A stretch of 64,000 bases of DNA from Ascidia mentula (taxonomy: Eukaryota; Chordata; Ascidiacea; Phlebobranchia; Ascidiidae), in contig OX387199.1 in assembly GCA_947561715.1 (NCBI GenBank), positions 21,271,001 through 21,335,000 of the forward strand, read 5' to 3'. Positions 26,891 through 38,735 of this stretch are shown piece after piece. The notes below the pieces were generated by a model, which was not told where the DNA came from, did not search any database, and worked only from the letters and a program-made list of their open reading frames with translations. The stretch's first letter is position 1, and each line of letters begins with the position of its first letter. A program made the translations under genes and the position numbers.

Positions 26891-28007
26891 ATCTCTGCAC
26901 TATCGTCATCGACGCTCCATAACGAAGCAAAAAAGTTGGCAATATTGTATATTTGAAAAACCTTAATTCGTATTTCGAAGCGTTGTTTACACTGCGGCTA
27001 CATCTGGGTAGATGTTGCATTCCAATGCTGCTTACGTCGGAAAGCTAACGAAAAGATTAAGAACAAAATTAGTCTCCGGAGACGACAAACCTAAGAATTC
27101 CACAACATTGCGACACAAGTCTGTATAACCAATGTCGTCGGTGAAAAAGGGAACTAATGTTGTTATAGGCGTTGATCGTGGAGTGCATACAACGCTGTAG
27201 TTGGGGCGTGAAGGTATTTGGTGGAGGCATTGTGGGTTACATGCGCCGTTGCAAAACTGTGAAACAGCCTGATTGGCTTTGAAGGCGCATGAAGTACGTT
27301 CTCACACAGTTTATCACCGTGATTACCATAATATGTCACTCATGGAGCGACAAAGAAAACAAATCGTAGCTAACCCTGCGAACACGACAGAACAGAAGAA
27401 TTACGGAATAGTGAAATACACATTATATAAACGTGACCTTCTTGGTGCCAAATGAACTACTGAAGCTCACTTATCGTAGAGGGGTAGATGGACTACCGTG
27501 CTTCACCAAACCTTACATGTGATCTCTGCACTATCGTCATCGACGCTCCAAAGCGAAGCAACAAGTAGGCAGTATTGTATATTTAAAAACCCTGGATACG
27601 TATTTCGGTGCGCTGTTTACACTGCGTTTACATGTGGGAAGATGTTACATTCCAATTCAAGTTGACTAGACCGGAAAGCTTACGAAAACATTAAGACCAA
27701 AATCACTTCCCCGAAACACACACAAGAGAGAGCCAATTAAACCTAAACTTAAATAAGTAGACAGTGCGCTCTTTTATAATTCGTACAACGTTACTCTGGC
27801 CATTTTTTGTTCTGATGGCTTTGGGAATATTTGCAGAACATTTTGTAAATATTCTTGAATCAATTTGCAGTTTTGGAATCAATAAACTAACCCAAGATAC
27901 TGGACGGAAAACTACACTTACTACATTTGAGAAACTTAGTTTACAAAATTTTAATAAACGCATGTCTCTCACGCAAGTTTGTACACCCCTACACCATCGT
28001 AAACAAT
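26891..28007 (+). repeat. A-type unit between B segment 3 and the second gypsy copy
   Basis: Paralogue of 12,413-13,543 with a few percent divergence. It ends at the same gypsy insertion point. Confidence 0.82.
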
Positions 28008-29070
28008 TGTTTATTAGTTATGTAACGAATTTTATTTACTCCACGTCACCTTTTACTTTTGTTAGTTATTGTTATTGTTTGTATTTCATTGTTTTCACCT
28101 TTCTTCCTGTCACCTTGTAATTTCACTGTTTTCTTTCGTTGGTACCACTTCATTTAATATATTGTTTTACCCACGCATATTGCTTTTAAGTCTCGCACTT
28201 CACTTATTTTCACCACACTATTTTATTACCTTCGTCTCCCCTCCCTTTCCTATTATTTAACGCTCCGCTTATTTTTGTATGCCCCGGATGTGCCGGCGTC
28301 GCGTTGGTAACACCTCTAGTACAGTGTTGTGTGTGTGCAATCGGGATCTTGGCCAGTAACGTTTCGTATTGTTTTTAATCGTCTTAATTTAACACGACGT
28401 CCAATAAGTTAAATCAGCCTGGGTTACTTTGGCTTTGTGGTGAGCCGTTAATGCAGGGTTCTTGGCAGTATCAGAATTAGGGAGGCAGTTTTGTGAAAAG
28501 TACCGAATTAGGTAGAAGGGTTAATTGGGGAATAATATCGCCACCCAAAAACACCTAACCGCTTAATTGCAAAGCTGCCGAAATAATTCCGTAACAACTT
28601 GGCGAGCACGCCAGGACCCTGTCACCACACCCGGCTGGTTTTACAGGGAAGACTCCCTACGTGTATTTTGTTTTATGATATTTTAAAGGTTGGTTTTTCT
28701 TAAAAATGGCTTTTAATGTTTTAATGCAACCTCCGCCTTTACGGCCGGGAGATGACCTAGGACAGTATTTTAATGTATTTGAGTCATATTGTACGAGCGT
28801 CGAGGCCTCAGAAGAAATGAAACGACACCTGTTCCTGGCAAGCATTGTCAACGACTTGAAATGGACAATAAAAGAAAAGACGCAAACTTGTTCGAGGTTT
28901 CCTACAAGGACCTCAAAGAACGCGTATTGCGCCAAAGGGCTACTGGTCAACACGCAGAGCGTCAACGCGCCGAGCTGGTAAGGCGCGTGCAATTACCTGG
29001 CGAATCCGCACGTGAATTCGTTTACGACCTACAGACCTACGATGGTGCCTCCGCAGGTCCCCTCCACAGG
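28008..29070 (+). mobile_element. Ty3/gypsy element, reduced second copy of the same insertion
   Basis: A fossil. It shares the left edge, the LTR (28,008-28,596), the leader and the start of gag with the element at 13,544, and ends at the same right-hand junction with satellite A. Nearly all of pol is gone. The shared edges on both sides show that it descends from one insertion copied by satellite duplication, not from a second insertion. Confidence 0.88.
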
Positions 29071-30891
29071 CAAACTTCAAACCTTCTCCAAACCACATAC
29101 AAACGTGAGAGAGTCAATTAAACCTAACCTTAAATAACTAGGCAGTGAGCTCTTTCATAATTGCACAACGTTATTCAGACCCTTATTTGATCTGATTTGT
29201 TTTGGATTTTTTGCAAAACACTTTGGAAATTCTGAGAATACTGAGTCTGGCCAAAACTGTTGTTAACATTGTCATGTTTCATGTCCGAAAAACGTTTCGG
29301 CAAGAACTTATCTCATCATCAGTTTGAATGACGCGGTATGTGTAGCTCCATCATTGTATGGATCTAACCTGACTGACGTCAAAGACTTTAAAAATATTCT
29401 TGAATCATTTTGCAATTTTGTCATCGGTTTTTCAAAAACAACTCAAGATGCTGAAAGGAAAACTACACTAACAACATTTGGAAAACCAAATTTTCAATTT
29501 ACAAAATTCTAATACACGCTTGCCTCACATCCAAGCTTGTACACCTGTACACCATTGAACAATTCCACAACATTGCGACTTAAGACAATATGACAACTGC
29601 CGTCGGTAAAAAGGGAAACTAATGTTGTGATGGTGTTGGTCGTGGAATGAATACAACGTTATAATTGTGACGTAAAGGTAATTGTGGAGGCATTAAGTGT
29701 TAAATGGGCCGTTGGAAATGGTTGAAACAAAATCTAATTTGCTTCCGGCTCTGAAACCCCTGCTTGGCGTTCTAAGCACACAAAGTAACTTGCGAAATAA
29801 TTATATTTGCACGGCTTACGTTTTCACATTACATGATCTAAAAATAGTTATGAAGTTTTTAATCTAGGTAATGTGTCGATAAAATATGACCTTGTGTTAC
29901 ACGACATAAACAACCCAATAAAAGGAAGTCTACAGCAAACCTCGATTAGTGGCAAGATACAATACATCTTTAATACATTTGTCAACGTAGGAATAATCGC
30001 TGGCTAGAACGGCGTACGCGACACAGACATCCTGATCTGTTAAACCTTACAGTATTAGTTTTAGAAACTCGCCATTTTAGCAAGGTGAAGGACGCGTAAT
30101 CGCGAAGGATCATAATTGATCGCATTAGTCATGTTTGTCGGTGCTTCGAAAATTTGCGGAATAACAAATTACACATTATACTACTGTGACCCTCTCGGTG
30201 CCAAATGAAATACTGAAGCTTACTTATCGTAGAGGGGTGGATGGACTACCGTGCTTCACCAAACCTTACATGTGATCTCTGCACTATCGTCATCGACGCT
30301 CCATAACGAATGACGCGGTATGTGCAGCTCCATCATTGTATGGATCTAACCTGACTGACGTCAAAGACTTTAAAAATATTCTTGAATCATTTTGCAGTTT
30401 TGTCATCGGTTTTTTTTCATTGTATGGAGCTGAGCTGACTGACTAAAGCTGAAACTTATTACATTTGAGAAACGTTTCAGTTTACAAATTCAATTAACGC
30501 TTGTCAATCATGCAAGATTGCACACCTCTACACCATCGCAAACCCATATTTTAATAGTTCTATTCGAAGGAACTAAGGCATATGGGACGCTAAACCTTAG
30601 ACAACATTGCAACACAAGACAAACGCCGTCGGTGAAAAACGGAACTATTGTTGTGATGACGTAGGTCGTGAACGTTGTAACTGAGGCGTGAAGGTATTTA
30701 GGAGAAGCGTTGTGGGTTACATAGGACGCTGGAAATTGCTGAAACTAAAACCCCCTGCATGGCGTTCAAAGCACACAAAGTAACATGAGATATAATGATT
30801 TTTGCACACCTGACGTTTTGACATTTCTTGATCTGAATGAAATTGATAAGTATCAATACCTGATGAAGGCAGACGAAACGTCGTAAAATAC
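29071..30891 (+). repeat. A-type units between the second gypsy copy and B segment 4
   Basis: Parallels 16,877-18,645. It includes a patch near 30,310-30,410 (GTGCAGCTCCATCATTGTAT onward) of standard A sequence inside the divergent form. It ends in the hammerhead-like motif at 30,850-30,891. Confidence 0.85.
30850..30891 (+). ncRNA. Hammerhead-like motif at left edge of B segment 4
   Basis: Fourth identical 42-nt motif, again immediately left of a B segment. Confidence 0.4.
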
Positions 30892-33155
30892 AGAACGTAT
30901 ATTTAATGCCAGAAGAGAAGTACATTATAAATTGCAATATGCCTGGCAGCAACAATAACAAATACAACAATAATCTTCTTCGTCATCTTCCAATGATTTA
31001 CTTCACTATAATCTATATTAAAGCTATTAAGGAAAAACATAACTAAATAAATCGACGTAGGTGTACTTATTTGTTTAGTGTTCACCTCAATCCCTATGAA
31101 TATCACATCGCTTTGACATTACCAAGTGTTGGTGCCCATACTTTGCAGGACGAAGAAATTGACGTTGTGTCACAGGATTGGGCTCTTGCTACGTTCTCAA
31201 TTCTTTTTCGAAAGTTGTCGTTTAAACAGTGTATGTAAGCCAAATAATTGGCACCGAAAAAAACGCAGCTTAAAACAGGAACAATACGTATAAATAATTC
31301 ACAGAACATTGGCATCATTTTGATATGTTTTGAAGAAAAGACAGAGTGATGGACTGGACGGTTGATTACGAAACTACAACTTGAAACTTTTTAGAAAACA
31401 ACACGTACACCAAGGTATAACCTTTTCTGGACGTAGAACGCGTCCTTACCACCCTTTCTAGACTTGGTTATAAAACAATCGATCTCATTAAAATTTCTAT
31501 GTTTAATCGCTGTTTTCTAGACGGGTATTCCCATCACCCAGCAACGGTTTTCAAAAAGTATTTTGCACGGGGACGCAAACAGACATTGAATGTGATTCAG
31601 ACTTCTATAGTAGTCTAGGGAAGCTTAACTCCAAAGTCATTGCGATCACGCTTTCGCAAGAAGCGACTTCATCAACGTTTAGACCTCGCATAATGCGCAA
31701 TCCACACAAGCGTAGGGCGACGAGTTTCGTGAGCGCAACAAAATTAACAGAATGATAGAAAACCCTGAATCCACTTACCGTGGGAGTGCATAATCGTCCA
31801 CCCACTCTTGCGCGCTAACTCACAAGGCACGGTGTGGAAGAAAAATTCCAACTTATTCACGTGCTCTTTGCAGAAACTATATAAGAAACAACAAATCTAT
31901 GGTCATACCAACATGTCATTCGTTTTGTCTTCTTTCTATGACTTGACGTTAACTTCACGGATCTTACTTCACAATACCCGGTTCAGACGTTTAAAATTAT
32001 AAATTAACGAATCATTGGTGTAAACCCGAGGCGAAATTAGAATCCAATTCTAAGGAAAAACTTTATCCAATCGTTGGATTTACAAGAAGTGGCAGAAAAT
32101 TCCCGGTTAAGACGTTTCTTACCCAGTGGGAGATTACACCTGTCGAAGGTTGTCCTGCGGTAAGCTCCTACGCTAAAATGCGACCAAAACCCAGCTTTTA
32201 CCCGTGAGTTTAAAAATGGCAACGCGTATTGTACGTTTTCAATAATTACATGTCTACCAACTTTAAGCAACATAACATTGTTAAAATATACTTATTCACT
32301 GTTTACTGTATTAACCACTAGAGCATGTGACACCGTCATTTCTAATCTCAATCGTTTAGCGGGCAATGACAGAATAGCAGGTTAATCGTTCATGCGCAAC
32401 GTAGGCAAATCACTTGTTCAATGTAAAGTTTTCATAAAAAAATTAAACCTTTACTTTGATAAGGACGGTGCAAAATCATTTTGTTTGACGAAAAAAATGG
32501 GTTTGTATCTGATGATTCTTTTCGCGCCGTTTGAAAGGGTTAAACGCGTAGAATGCTCTGCTTTAAAATGTTTGCCAGCGAATCTTGTTTTCGCAACTTA
32601 TGTCATAATACACATATCATATTCATAACCGAGTGTGATGTATTTAATAAATAATTTTGGTATCTTCAGAAAGGTCAGTGTATGGACTTTTTCGTGCAAA
32701 AAAATCATGCTGCTGCCTCGTAGGGTGGACTGAATCCGTAAAATCATACATAAGAAAGGATAACTTCGCGTAGTTGCCTTTTTCCGCAAAAAAACATGAT
32801 TTGACATTTGACATTAACAATTGTTGAGGGAATTAGGATTTGTCGCACAATTCGATGAAGGAAAGCATTTGTTGACCATTGTTACCGAATATACTGTAAA
32901 GTACATGCAGCAAACAATGTACAGGCGCTTATGGAGGGAAGGACTTATTTGTCGCGGAATTTAACGGAGGGAAAGATGGGTCGCTCAATTCGATGGAGGA
33001 AGGGATTTGTTAACCATCAAATTTCAAACGTTATGAACGAACAAAAGGTATATGCAACAAAAAAATGTGGTGGCGTTGATGTAAGAAAGGATTTTTTCGG
33101 AATAAACTGGAAATACAGGAACATTTACATCCCGATCCTGAGTTGCAGAGACATC
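30892..33155 (+). repeat. Family B segment 4
   Basis: Full-length copy of the B segment. A-type sequence resumes at ATCTCTGCACTATCG and ends the whole satellite domain near 33,370. Confidence 0.9.
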
Positions 33156-33370
33156 CATCTCTGCACTATCGTCATCGACGCTCCATAACGAAGCAACAAA
33201 GTTGGCAATATTGTATATTTAAAAACCCTTAATTCGTATTTCGAGGCGTTGTTTATACTGCGGTTACATCTGGGTAGATGTTGCATTCCAATGCTGCTTA
33301 CGTCGGAAAGCTAACGAAAACATTATTAGACCAAAATCACGTGATTGCTCACGAACATTAATTGTCAGGA
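33156..33370 (+). repeat. Last A-type fragment of the satellite domain
   Basis: A ~200-bp piece of the A unit (ATATTTAAAAACCCTTAATTCG and the following TAGATGTTGCATTCCAATGC). The sequence then becomes unlike the array. Up to 33,470 there are faint echoes of the A/B hammerhead-like region. Confidence 0.75.
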
Positions 33371-36150
33371 CATTACTTGATCTAAATAAAGTTAGAAATG
33401 TTCTCATCCTGAAAAATGTCGGAAAAGTGATTTCTGTTGTCACTGGCATATACAACCCAATAGTAGCTTGTCTTCTGCAACTATCTTGCTTTAAGCAAAT
33501 GAAAAAAATCAAACTATATACATCTACTATGTGTTGCGTTGTACTTTCGTACGACTGGACTTTCAAACGGTTTCAACCAAAGCTTTTCAAAGACAGAATA
33601 TCGTTGTAAAGACACAATATCCCATGCAGAGATTACCTCCTGTATGTGCACCACATATTTAGCGCAATACGTCCCTCATGGCACAATATACCTATAGAGA
33701 CACGCGCCACCATGTTTCCTGTTGTGTTACACCACTCGATTCAACGGGTATAAAATACTTTTAAGAAATAAAGTTGATCTGGTCAAAAATTAAATTTAAA
33801 CCTTCAAAACTTTACATTCTGGGTAAATAGAGTAAAACGCAGCGTAAGGGCACTGAGATGCAGTTACGATCATCGGAGCCTGTTTTATGGTCGTTGTAAC
33901 GAAGCGCTGTTTGAGAAACTATCGCCCCGACAATTACGACAAAAGAATTCAGTTTAACGATGCGACGAAGAGGTAGAACAAACTTCACATCCAATAGTGA
34001 TGCTTTAACATTTAGGAGCTCTGGATCAACTGGAGGTAGCCTTTTGGTTGATCATTCGCTCATGTTGACATGGAGAAACTTCTGCAGCGCTCCGAAGTCT
34101 GAAAAGACAACATACAGCATTCAAGTGACATTTACGCGTAGAAACAATAAACTTGTTGGCGATAAGAATGTAACAAACAAAAACACTCTAGACGAAAAAG
34201 GGGGAAAATTAATGCCATTAAAACAATAAACAATATAAGTAAAGTTGCTATGCTTGTATGGGAGATGTAAAAAAGTCAGGTGTCGTTTAAAAAGATATTT
34301 CATGTAAACTTGTCTTCAGTGTGAACACTGTGCTTCGGTTCGACTGAATAAACATACCTTTGCAAAAGTTTCAAAACGTTTTTATTACAAGATATAAGTT
34401 ATGTTGCATATAGGAGCAACGAAAACTATGATTATAACGTATGTGATGCACTCAAATTCACGTATTTGGAAAATCGAAGAATCCATCAGTTTTGAAAATA
34501 TTTGTTGTTGCTTATGAACCTGGTTTGTGGGATAAGTGAATATCTCTTCTTCCATTCAATGGTTTAATGTACAATGTAGTTGGGGGTAGAATGAGAGGAA
34601 GGATAGCTTTATGGCCAACACATTTGCAGAAACAATAAAAGCATTAGCTTTCTGCCTTCCCACAGAGTAAACGGTGGAACCCTTTAAAACATATGTCAAC
34701 AGGCAAAGCGAAAGTAATTCACTGCACAAAAATGGTACAAAAGGTAGTTGAGCCATTAAAAGGATTTGGAAACGCCCACAGTGGAATGAGCTAAGTCCAC
34801 ACTGCGCGGGGCAATGTATTTTATAGCAAAGCAAACATTCCCGATGTCAGTAGCGACTCTCAATTGCTACACGCATCATGTGATGCCAAAACTATTCTTT
34901 AGCCATGAAATACATTAACACACGGCATATGTGCCATGAACTACTGTGTTGTTGTGCCTTGTAAATTTAACATATACTTTAAGGATTATTGAGTGTTTGT
35001 TTATTATTTCAATGAAGTAGGGAAGAATTGTATGAATGAAACTGTGTTAATTTGGTAAAAATAAATATTTCTCAACTGACATGCAAAAGTTAAAACTTGA
35101 AAGCAAATAAAGCCCATTTTTATCTTACTGCTGAGAACGGCATGAAAATCTTCCGTACTACCCGCAGTGCCAAGTCAACAATGCGCAGGGTAATATATTA
35201 TATAGCAAAGCAAACGTTTCCGTGTCCAAAAACTAAACGCATATCAAAAGCCTTAGATTTTTGTTATTACCTTTCTTTCATGTCTAACGTTATTAATGTT
35301 GGTGTGGTATTGAGGAAAATCGCCCAAACCGATCTCACCAGCTCCGCAATACAATTATTTTATCTGTAGTGATTTGCCTACGATGTTCAATCGCACTGGA
35401 AAATTTTTTAATGAGCGACTTATTCTTCAGACCGCAGATAACGCCACTCAATATAACACACTGCGTATCTATAAATTGCATTGTGGGTGATTCATGATAA
35501 ATCCAAGTCGTGGATTACATTTCACATTTGCAAATTCTTGTCATTAGCCTGCGTCTAATGGGCTGTTTTAACCGTACCAATGCTACCAAGTACAAAGGCT
35601 CGTTTAATTGTATCTCATTGGAATTGTTGAACAAATGTCAAATGTCGAACCTATTTGTATTTGTATACTCCACCTTAACACACGAAATAGTTACTCACAA
35701 GTTATGCTAATCGCGTTGATTTTTTTTGTCCCAGTTGGATATTAGCGCTATGGTGTCCGCACGTAATTGCCTCCCGCGACTATGGAAACAGAAAGTTTTC
35801 TATACCGAGATGTAGGAATCACGGCAACAAGGTTCTGTTCGAACAAACACATGGTCATCTCAACGCATGCAAACGATAACACTACGATCTACGACGTTTT
35901 CGAGTGCACGAACAAAAATATACATAGTTGAAAGACGTTCCATCGCAGTCAACTCCACTGGTTCTTACTATTTAGCGACCTCATTCGAGTACGTGGAGTT
36001 GAGCAACATTTCACGGCAAATGAACAACTCAGACAAGAGTCATCAGGATAAAAGATCCACTAAAAGAGCGGAAGGTCACTACAATTAATTAACTTGAACG
36101 GTCATCGAACAACAAACGAAATTTTCCTCACGGATGAACATTCATCATTC
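33371..36150. other. No gene recognised; one short direct repeat
   Basis: AT-rich sequence with only short open frames. The frame at 33,960-34,229 (plus, starts MRRRGRTNFTSNSDALTF) has a somewhat protein-like composition but matches nothing I know. A ~60-bp direct repeat links 34,790-34,850 and 35,165-35,225, sharing TATAGCAAAGCAAAC and a TGCGC-rich start. I cannot support a gene here. Confidence 0.4.
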
Positions 36151-36527
36151 ATACTGTTGCGCTGCCCTTGACAGTGCGGGTGGGCGTGACTCCTGCGCCC
36201 GGACTGTGCAACAGAGAAATTTCTACAATAGTCGCAACGCGCAACCCACTTCCGTGAAAACGAACAAATCCGTTTTATTTTGGAGCTGCGGTTTCTACAT
36301 AAACAGTTGAAGAATTAGCGACCAAAAACAAACAGAGAAATAAGCAAATTCTGCTTACCTAAATATTATAGTACCAGAGTCACAAATTTCGGGAGGTTTC
36401 AGAACAGCCAGTCAGTAGAAAACAGTTGCACTTAAATTATCCTTTTGCAAATATATAAATTCACAATAGGTCAGCAGCACTGGCAGGCAATAACAAGTCT
36501 ACAGCACTGACAGGCAGCAGTGTTCCA

Positions 36528-37950
36528 CTAAGACAAAGATTCGTGTGACGCAACAACGGCACATTGAGTTGACTTAAAAAGGCACGAGTAACGTTCAATG
36601 ATTCTATCCGTAGGGTGCTTCAACTGATGTACGTCAACAGTACAGGAGGCTACAGCCTTCCCCATCGGATTAAATTCCTCCGGAACATCAGCAGCATTTA
36701 GCGGTTGCGATGGCCAGTTGGTTTCTGACTCCAGGAGAAACATTGGACCTTTTAACCAGCGACTCGAATTGACAAGGGCATCAGCGGGCAGACCTCTGGA
36801 GGCATCATCTGCGGGATTTAATTTTGTAGGAACGTGTATCCAATTCGTAATGTCCGCCAGTCGCTCAATCACTGCCAGGCGATTGGCGACAAAAACTGGA
36901 AACCGTTTGGTTGCATTTCGAATGCTTAACAGAACAGCAGTGGAATCACTTCAGAAAACTGAAGTTTCAATGGGCAAGTCTAGTTCCTTTCTCATGAGGC
37001 GATCCAACCTCGCAGCGAGCACAGCAACGGTGAGCTCCAGCCGAGGGATCGTCTTCGTGTTCAACGGGGCAAGTCGGGATTTTCCAATCAGAAAAGAACA
37101 CATCACTGTCCTGTTATTGTCTTCGATGCAAAGATATGACACGGCGCCATACGCATACTTAGATGCGTTAGCGAAATGATGCAGTTGATACTTCAATGGA
37201 GGTTTCAGTTTCCAAGACCTGAAGCAACTTGGAACGACAACATTGCTTAAGTGAGGCAACTCAGCAAGCCACCTCTTCCAGTAATCGGAAATCCAATCCG
37301 GAATGTCGTCATCCCAATTTAGTTCCAATCTGCACAAGTCCTGCAGCAATAACTTGGCCCTTAGAATCACGGGAGATACGAAACCCAGAGGGTCGTAAAG
37401 TGAACTGACAGCTGAAAGGATTCCTCTACGCGTGTTTCCCTTGATGTGGGTATGTCGAATACTGATGTCCCGTCGCCAAAAACGCTCTTCCACAAACACG
37501 CTATCTCCCGTTGGAACATGACTTGCGCAACCTTCAGAAGACGGACATGTGCTTGGCTCCTTGCAGACGAACCAAGTGCGGGACCAAAGAGTGACCAGCC
37601 AAGAGATGTCTTTACAGCACAAGGGGTCCCCTGCGGTCCAGAACGTGTATACATTGTACGTTGAAGGCTGCAGGAGTATAAGCTCCGATCAGTATCGGCA
37701 CAGTTCCCCCTTCCAAACGACGCAGGGGCAACTCCTGGAGGTGATTGGACTCGGCAAGCTTTTTCGCATCTGGGATCCTATTCGGCGACACGGGAATTTT
37801 GTCGATGGATAGCACTTCCGGCAACAACAACGGCTCTCCGTCATCGAGCGGCATGACTGTGAAAGATACAGTGGAGCCTTGGTACACTCGCGATTGATCT
37901 GTCAAAGTGCTCAGACAATTTTTTCGATCCTTGGATTGCAGACCAAGTTT
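36528..37950 (-). mobile_element. BEL/Pao retrotransposon pol remnant, broken
   Basis: A fossil on the minus strand, read right to left. First is a retropepsin-region piece (LIGAYTPAAFN near 37,690), then VKTSLGWSLFGP (about 37,600). Next comes the region after the reverse transcriptase, with LSAVSSLYDPLGFVSPVILR (about 37,400) and IPRLELTVAVLAARLDRLM (about 37,020). Last is the RNase H tail with WIHVPTKLNPADDASRGL (about 36,820). These are hallmarks of the BEL/Pao family, which is confined to animals. Most of the reverse transcriptase, the integrase and gag were not seen, and there are several breaks. A TGTTGC...GCAACA-bounded stretch at 36,155-36,213 could be part of an LTR, but this is uncertain. 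Confidence 0.88.
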
Positions 37951-38682
37951 ATCAATCAGATCTTGTTCGCAAAATTCCCAACCTTTTTTTCTCCAATTTA
38001 CACCCTGGAAGTCTTGGAAGATTAAACCCTCACTAATTTTGCAAAATAATAATAAGGAAAGAGAGGTTTTGAAATACGTACCCGAACGTACAGTGAAAAG
38101 TTCGCAAATATCTTGCTTACAAAATTACCCCCAAGTTATGTCAAATTTACCCCCGGTTGGGCACCACTGGTTCAGGGTATCAATATTCTTTTGTGTGTAA
38201 ACAAGCGCTTTCCCGTCCTGCTGTATACTGTGAATGTTTTTATTGCCAGTTGTACGCAACAGCTTCTGAAAGCGTTGTTTGGAACCAACCTTGTGAGCCA
38301 GAGAGGATAGTCTGCGGATAATTTATCGGGAAGCAAATCCTCCCTCGTATCACCGAGAACCAACAGTAACTCCAACGAATTCAAAACTTCATTTTACCAC
38401 CAGGTTCGATTCTCAACCCAGTCACACTAAATAAAAACAAATTGAGGACAACTTAAATAAATAATATTATTGCCTCCACATTGCTTATCATATGATTATT
38501 GTAACACGGGGCCTGACGGCACTATTGGTTGAAAATTACTTGGCCATAGTGTTTCCACCTTGTTTTCTCCGTAAAGTTGCACCAAGTTTGGTGCCCAACG
38601 GATGACGGTGATTGTATAGTCACCACAAAGTGGAAGTCTTTGCTTGGCCGTTTGGTCAGCAAAGTCGTCTGAAAGTCACACC
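37951..38682. other. No gene recognised
   Basis: The flank of the BEL/Pao remnant. A 70-codon minus-strand frame (38,172-38,384, starts MNSLELLLVLGDTREDLL) might be a further worn piece of the same element, but I see no diagnostic motif. Confidence 0.3.
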
Positions 38683-38735
38683 AGCTGCACTGATGAAACC
38701 TTATAGATCAAAACAGTGGCCATCTGTATGCAATT
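38683..38735 (+). ncRNA. Decayed hammerhead ribozyme, relative of the 3,096 copy
   Basis: Same length (53 nt) and clearly homologous: AGCTGCA, CTGATGA, then a stem II remnant, then ACAGTGGCCATCTGT identical to the intact copy, and TGCA of stem I; TTTACACA follows, as TTATACACA does there. Stem II no longer pairs well and the GAAA core reads AAAA, so G12 is lost and cleavage is not expected. It lies on the plus strand. Confidence 0.78.

Noticed and set aside
33365-33470. Possible hammerhead remnant (CATCCTGAAAAATGTCGGAAAAG)
   Set aside because: Core is gone and no stem pairs; at most a distant echo of the A/B motif.
36155-36213. Complete LTR of the BEL/Pao element
   Set aside because: TGTTGC...GCAACA ends are suggestive, but 59 bp is far too short and no matching second LTR was found.
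38402-38420. GGTTCGATTCTC resembling a tRNA B box
   Set aside because: No pairing T stem and no A box at the right distance, so neither a tRNA nor a tRNA-derived SINE can be supported.
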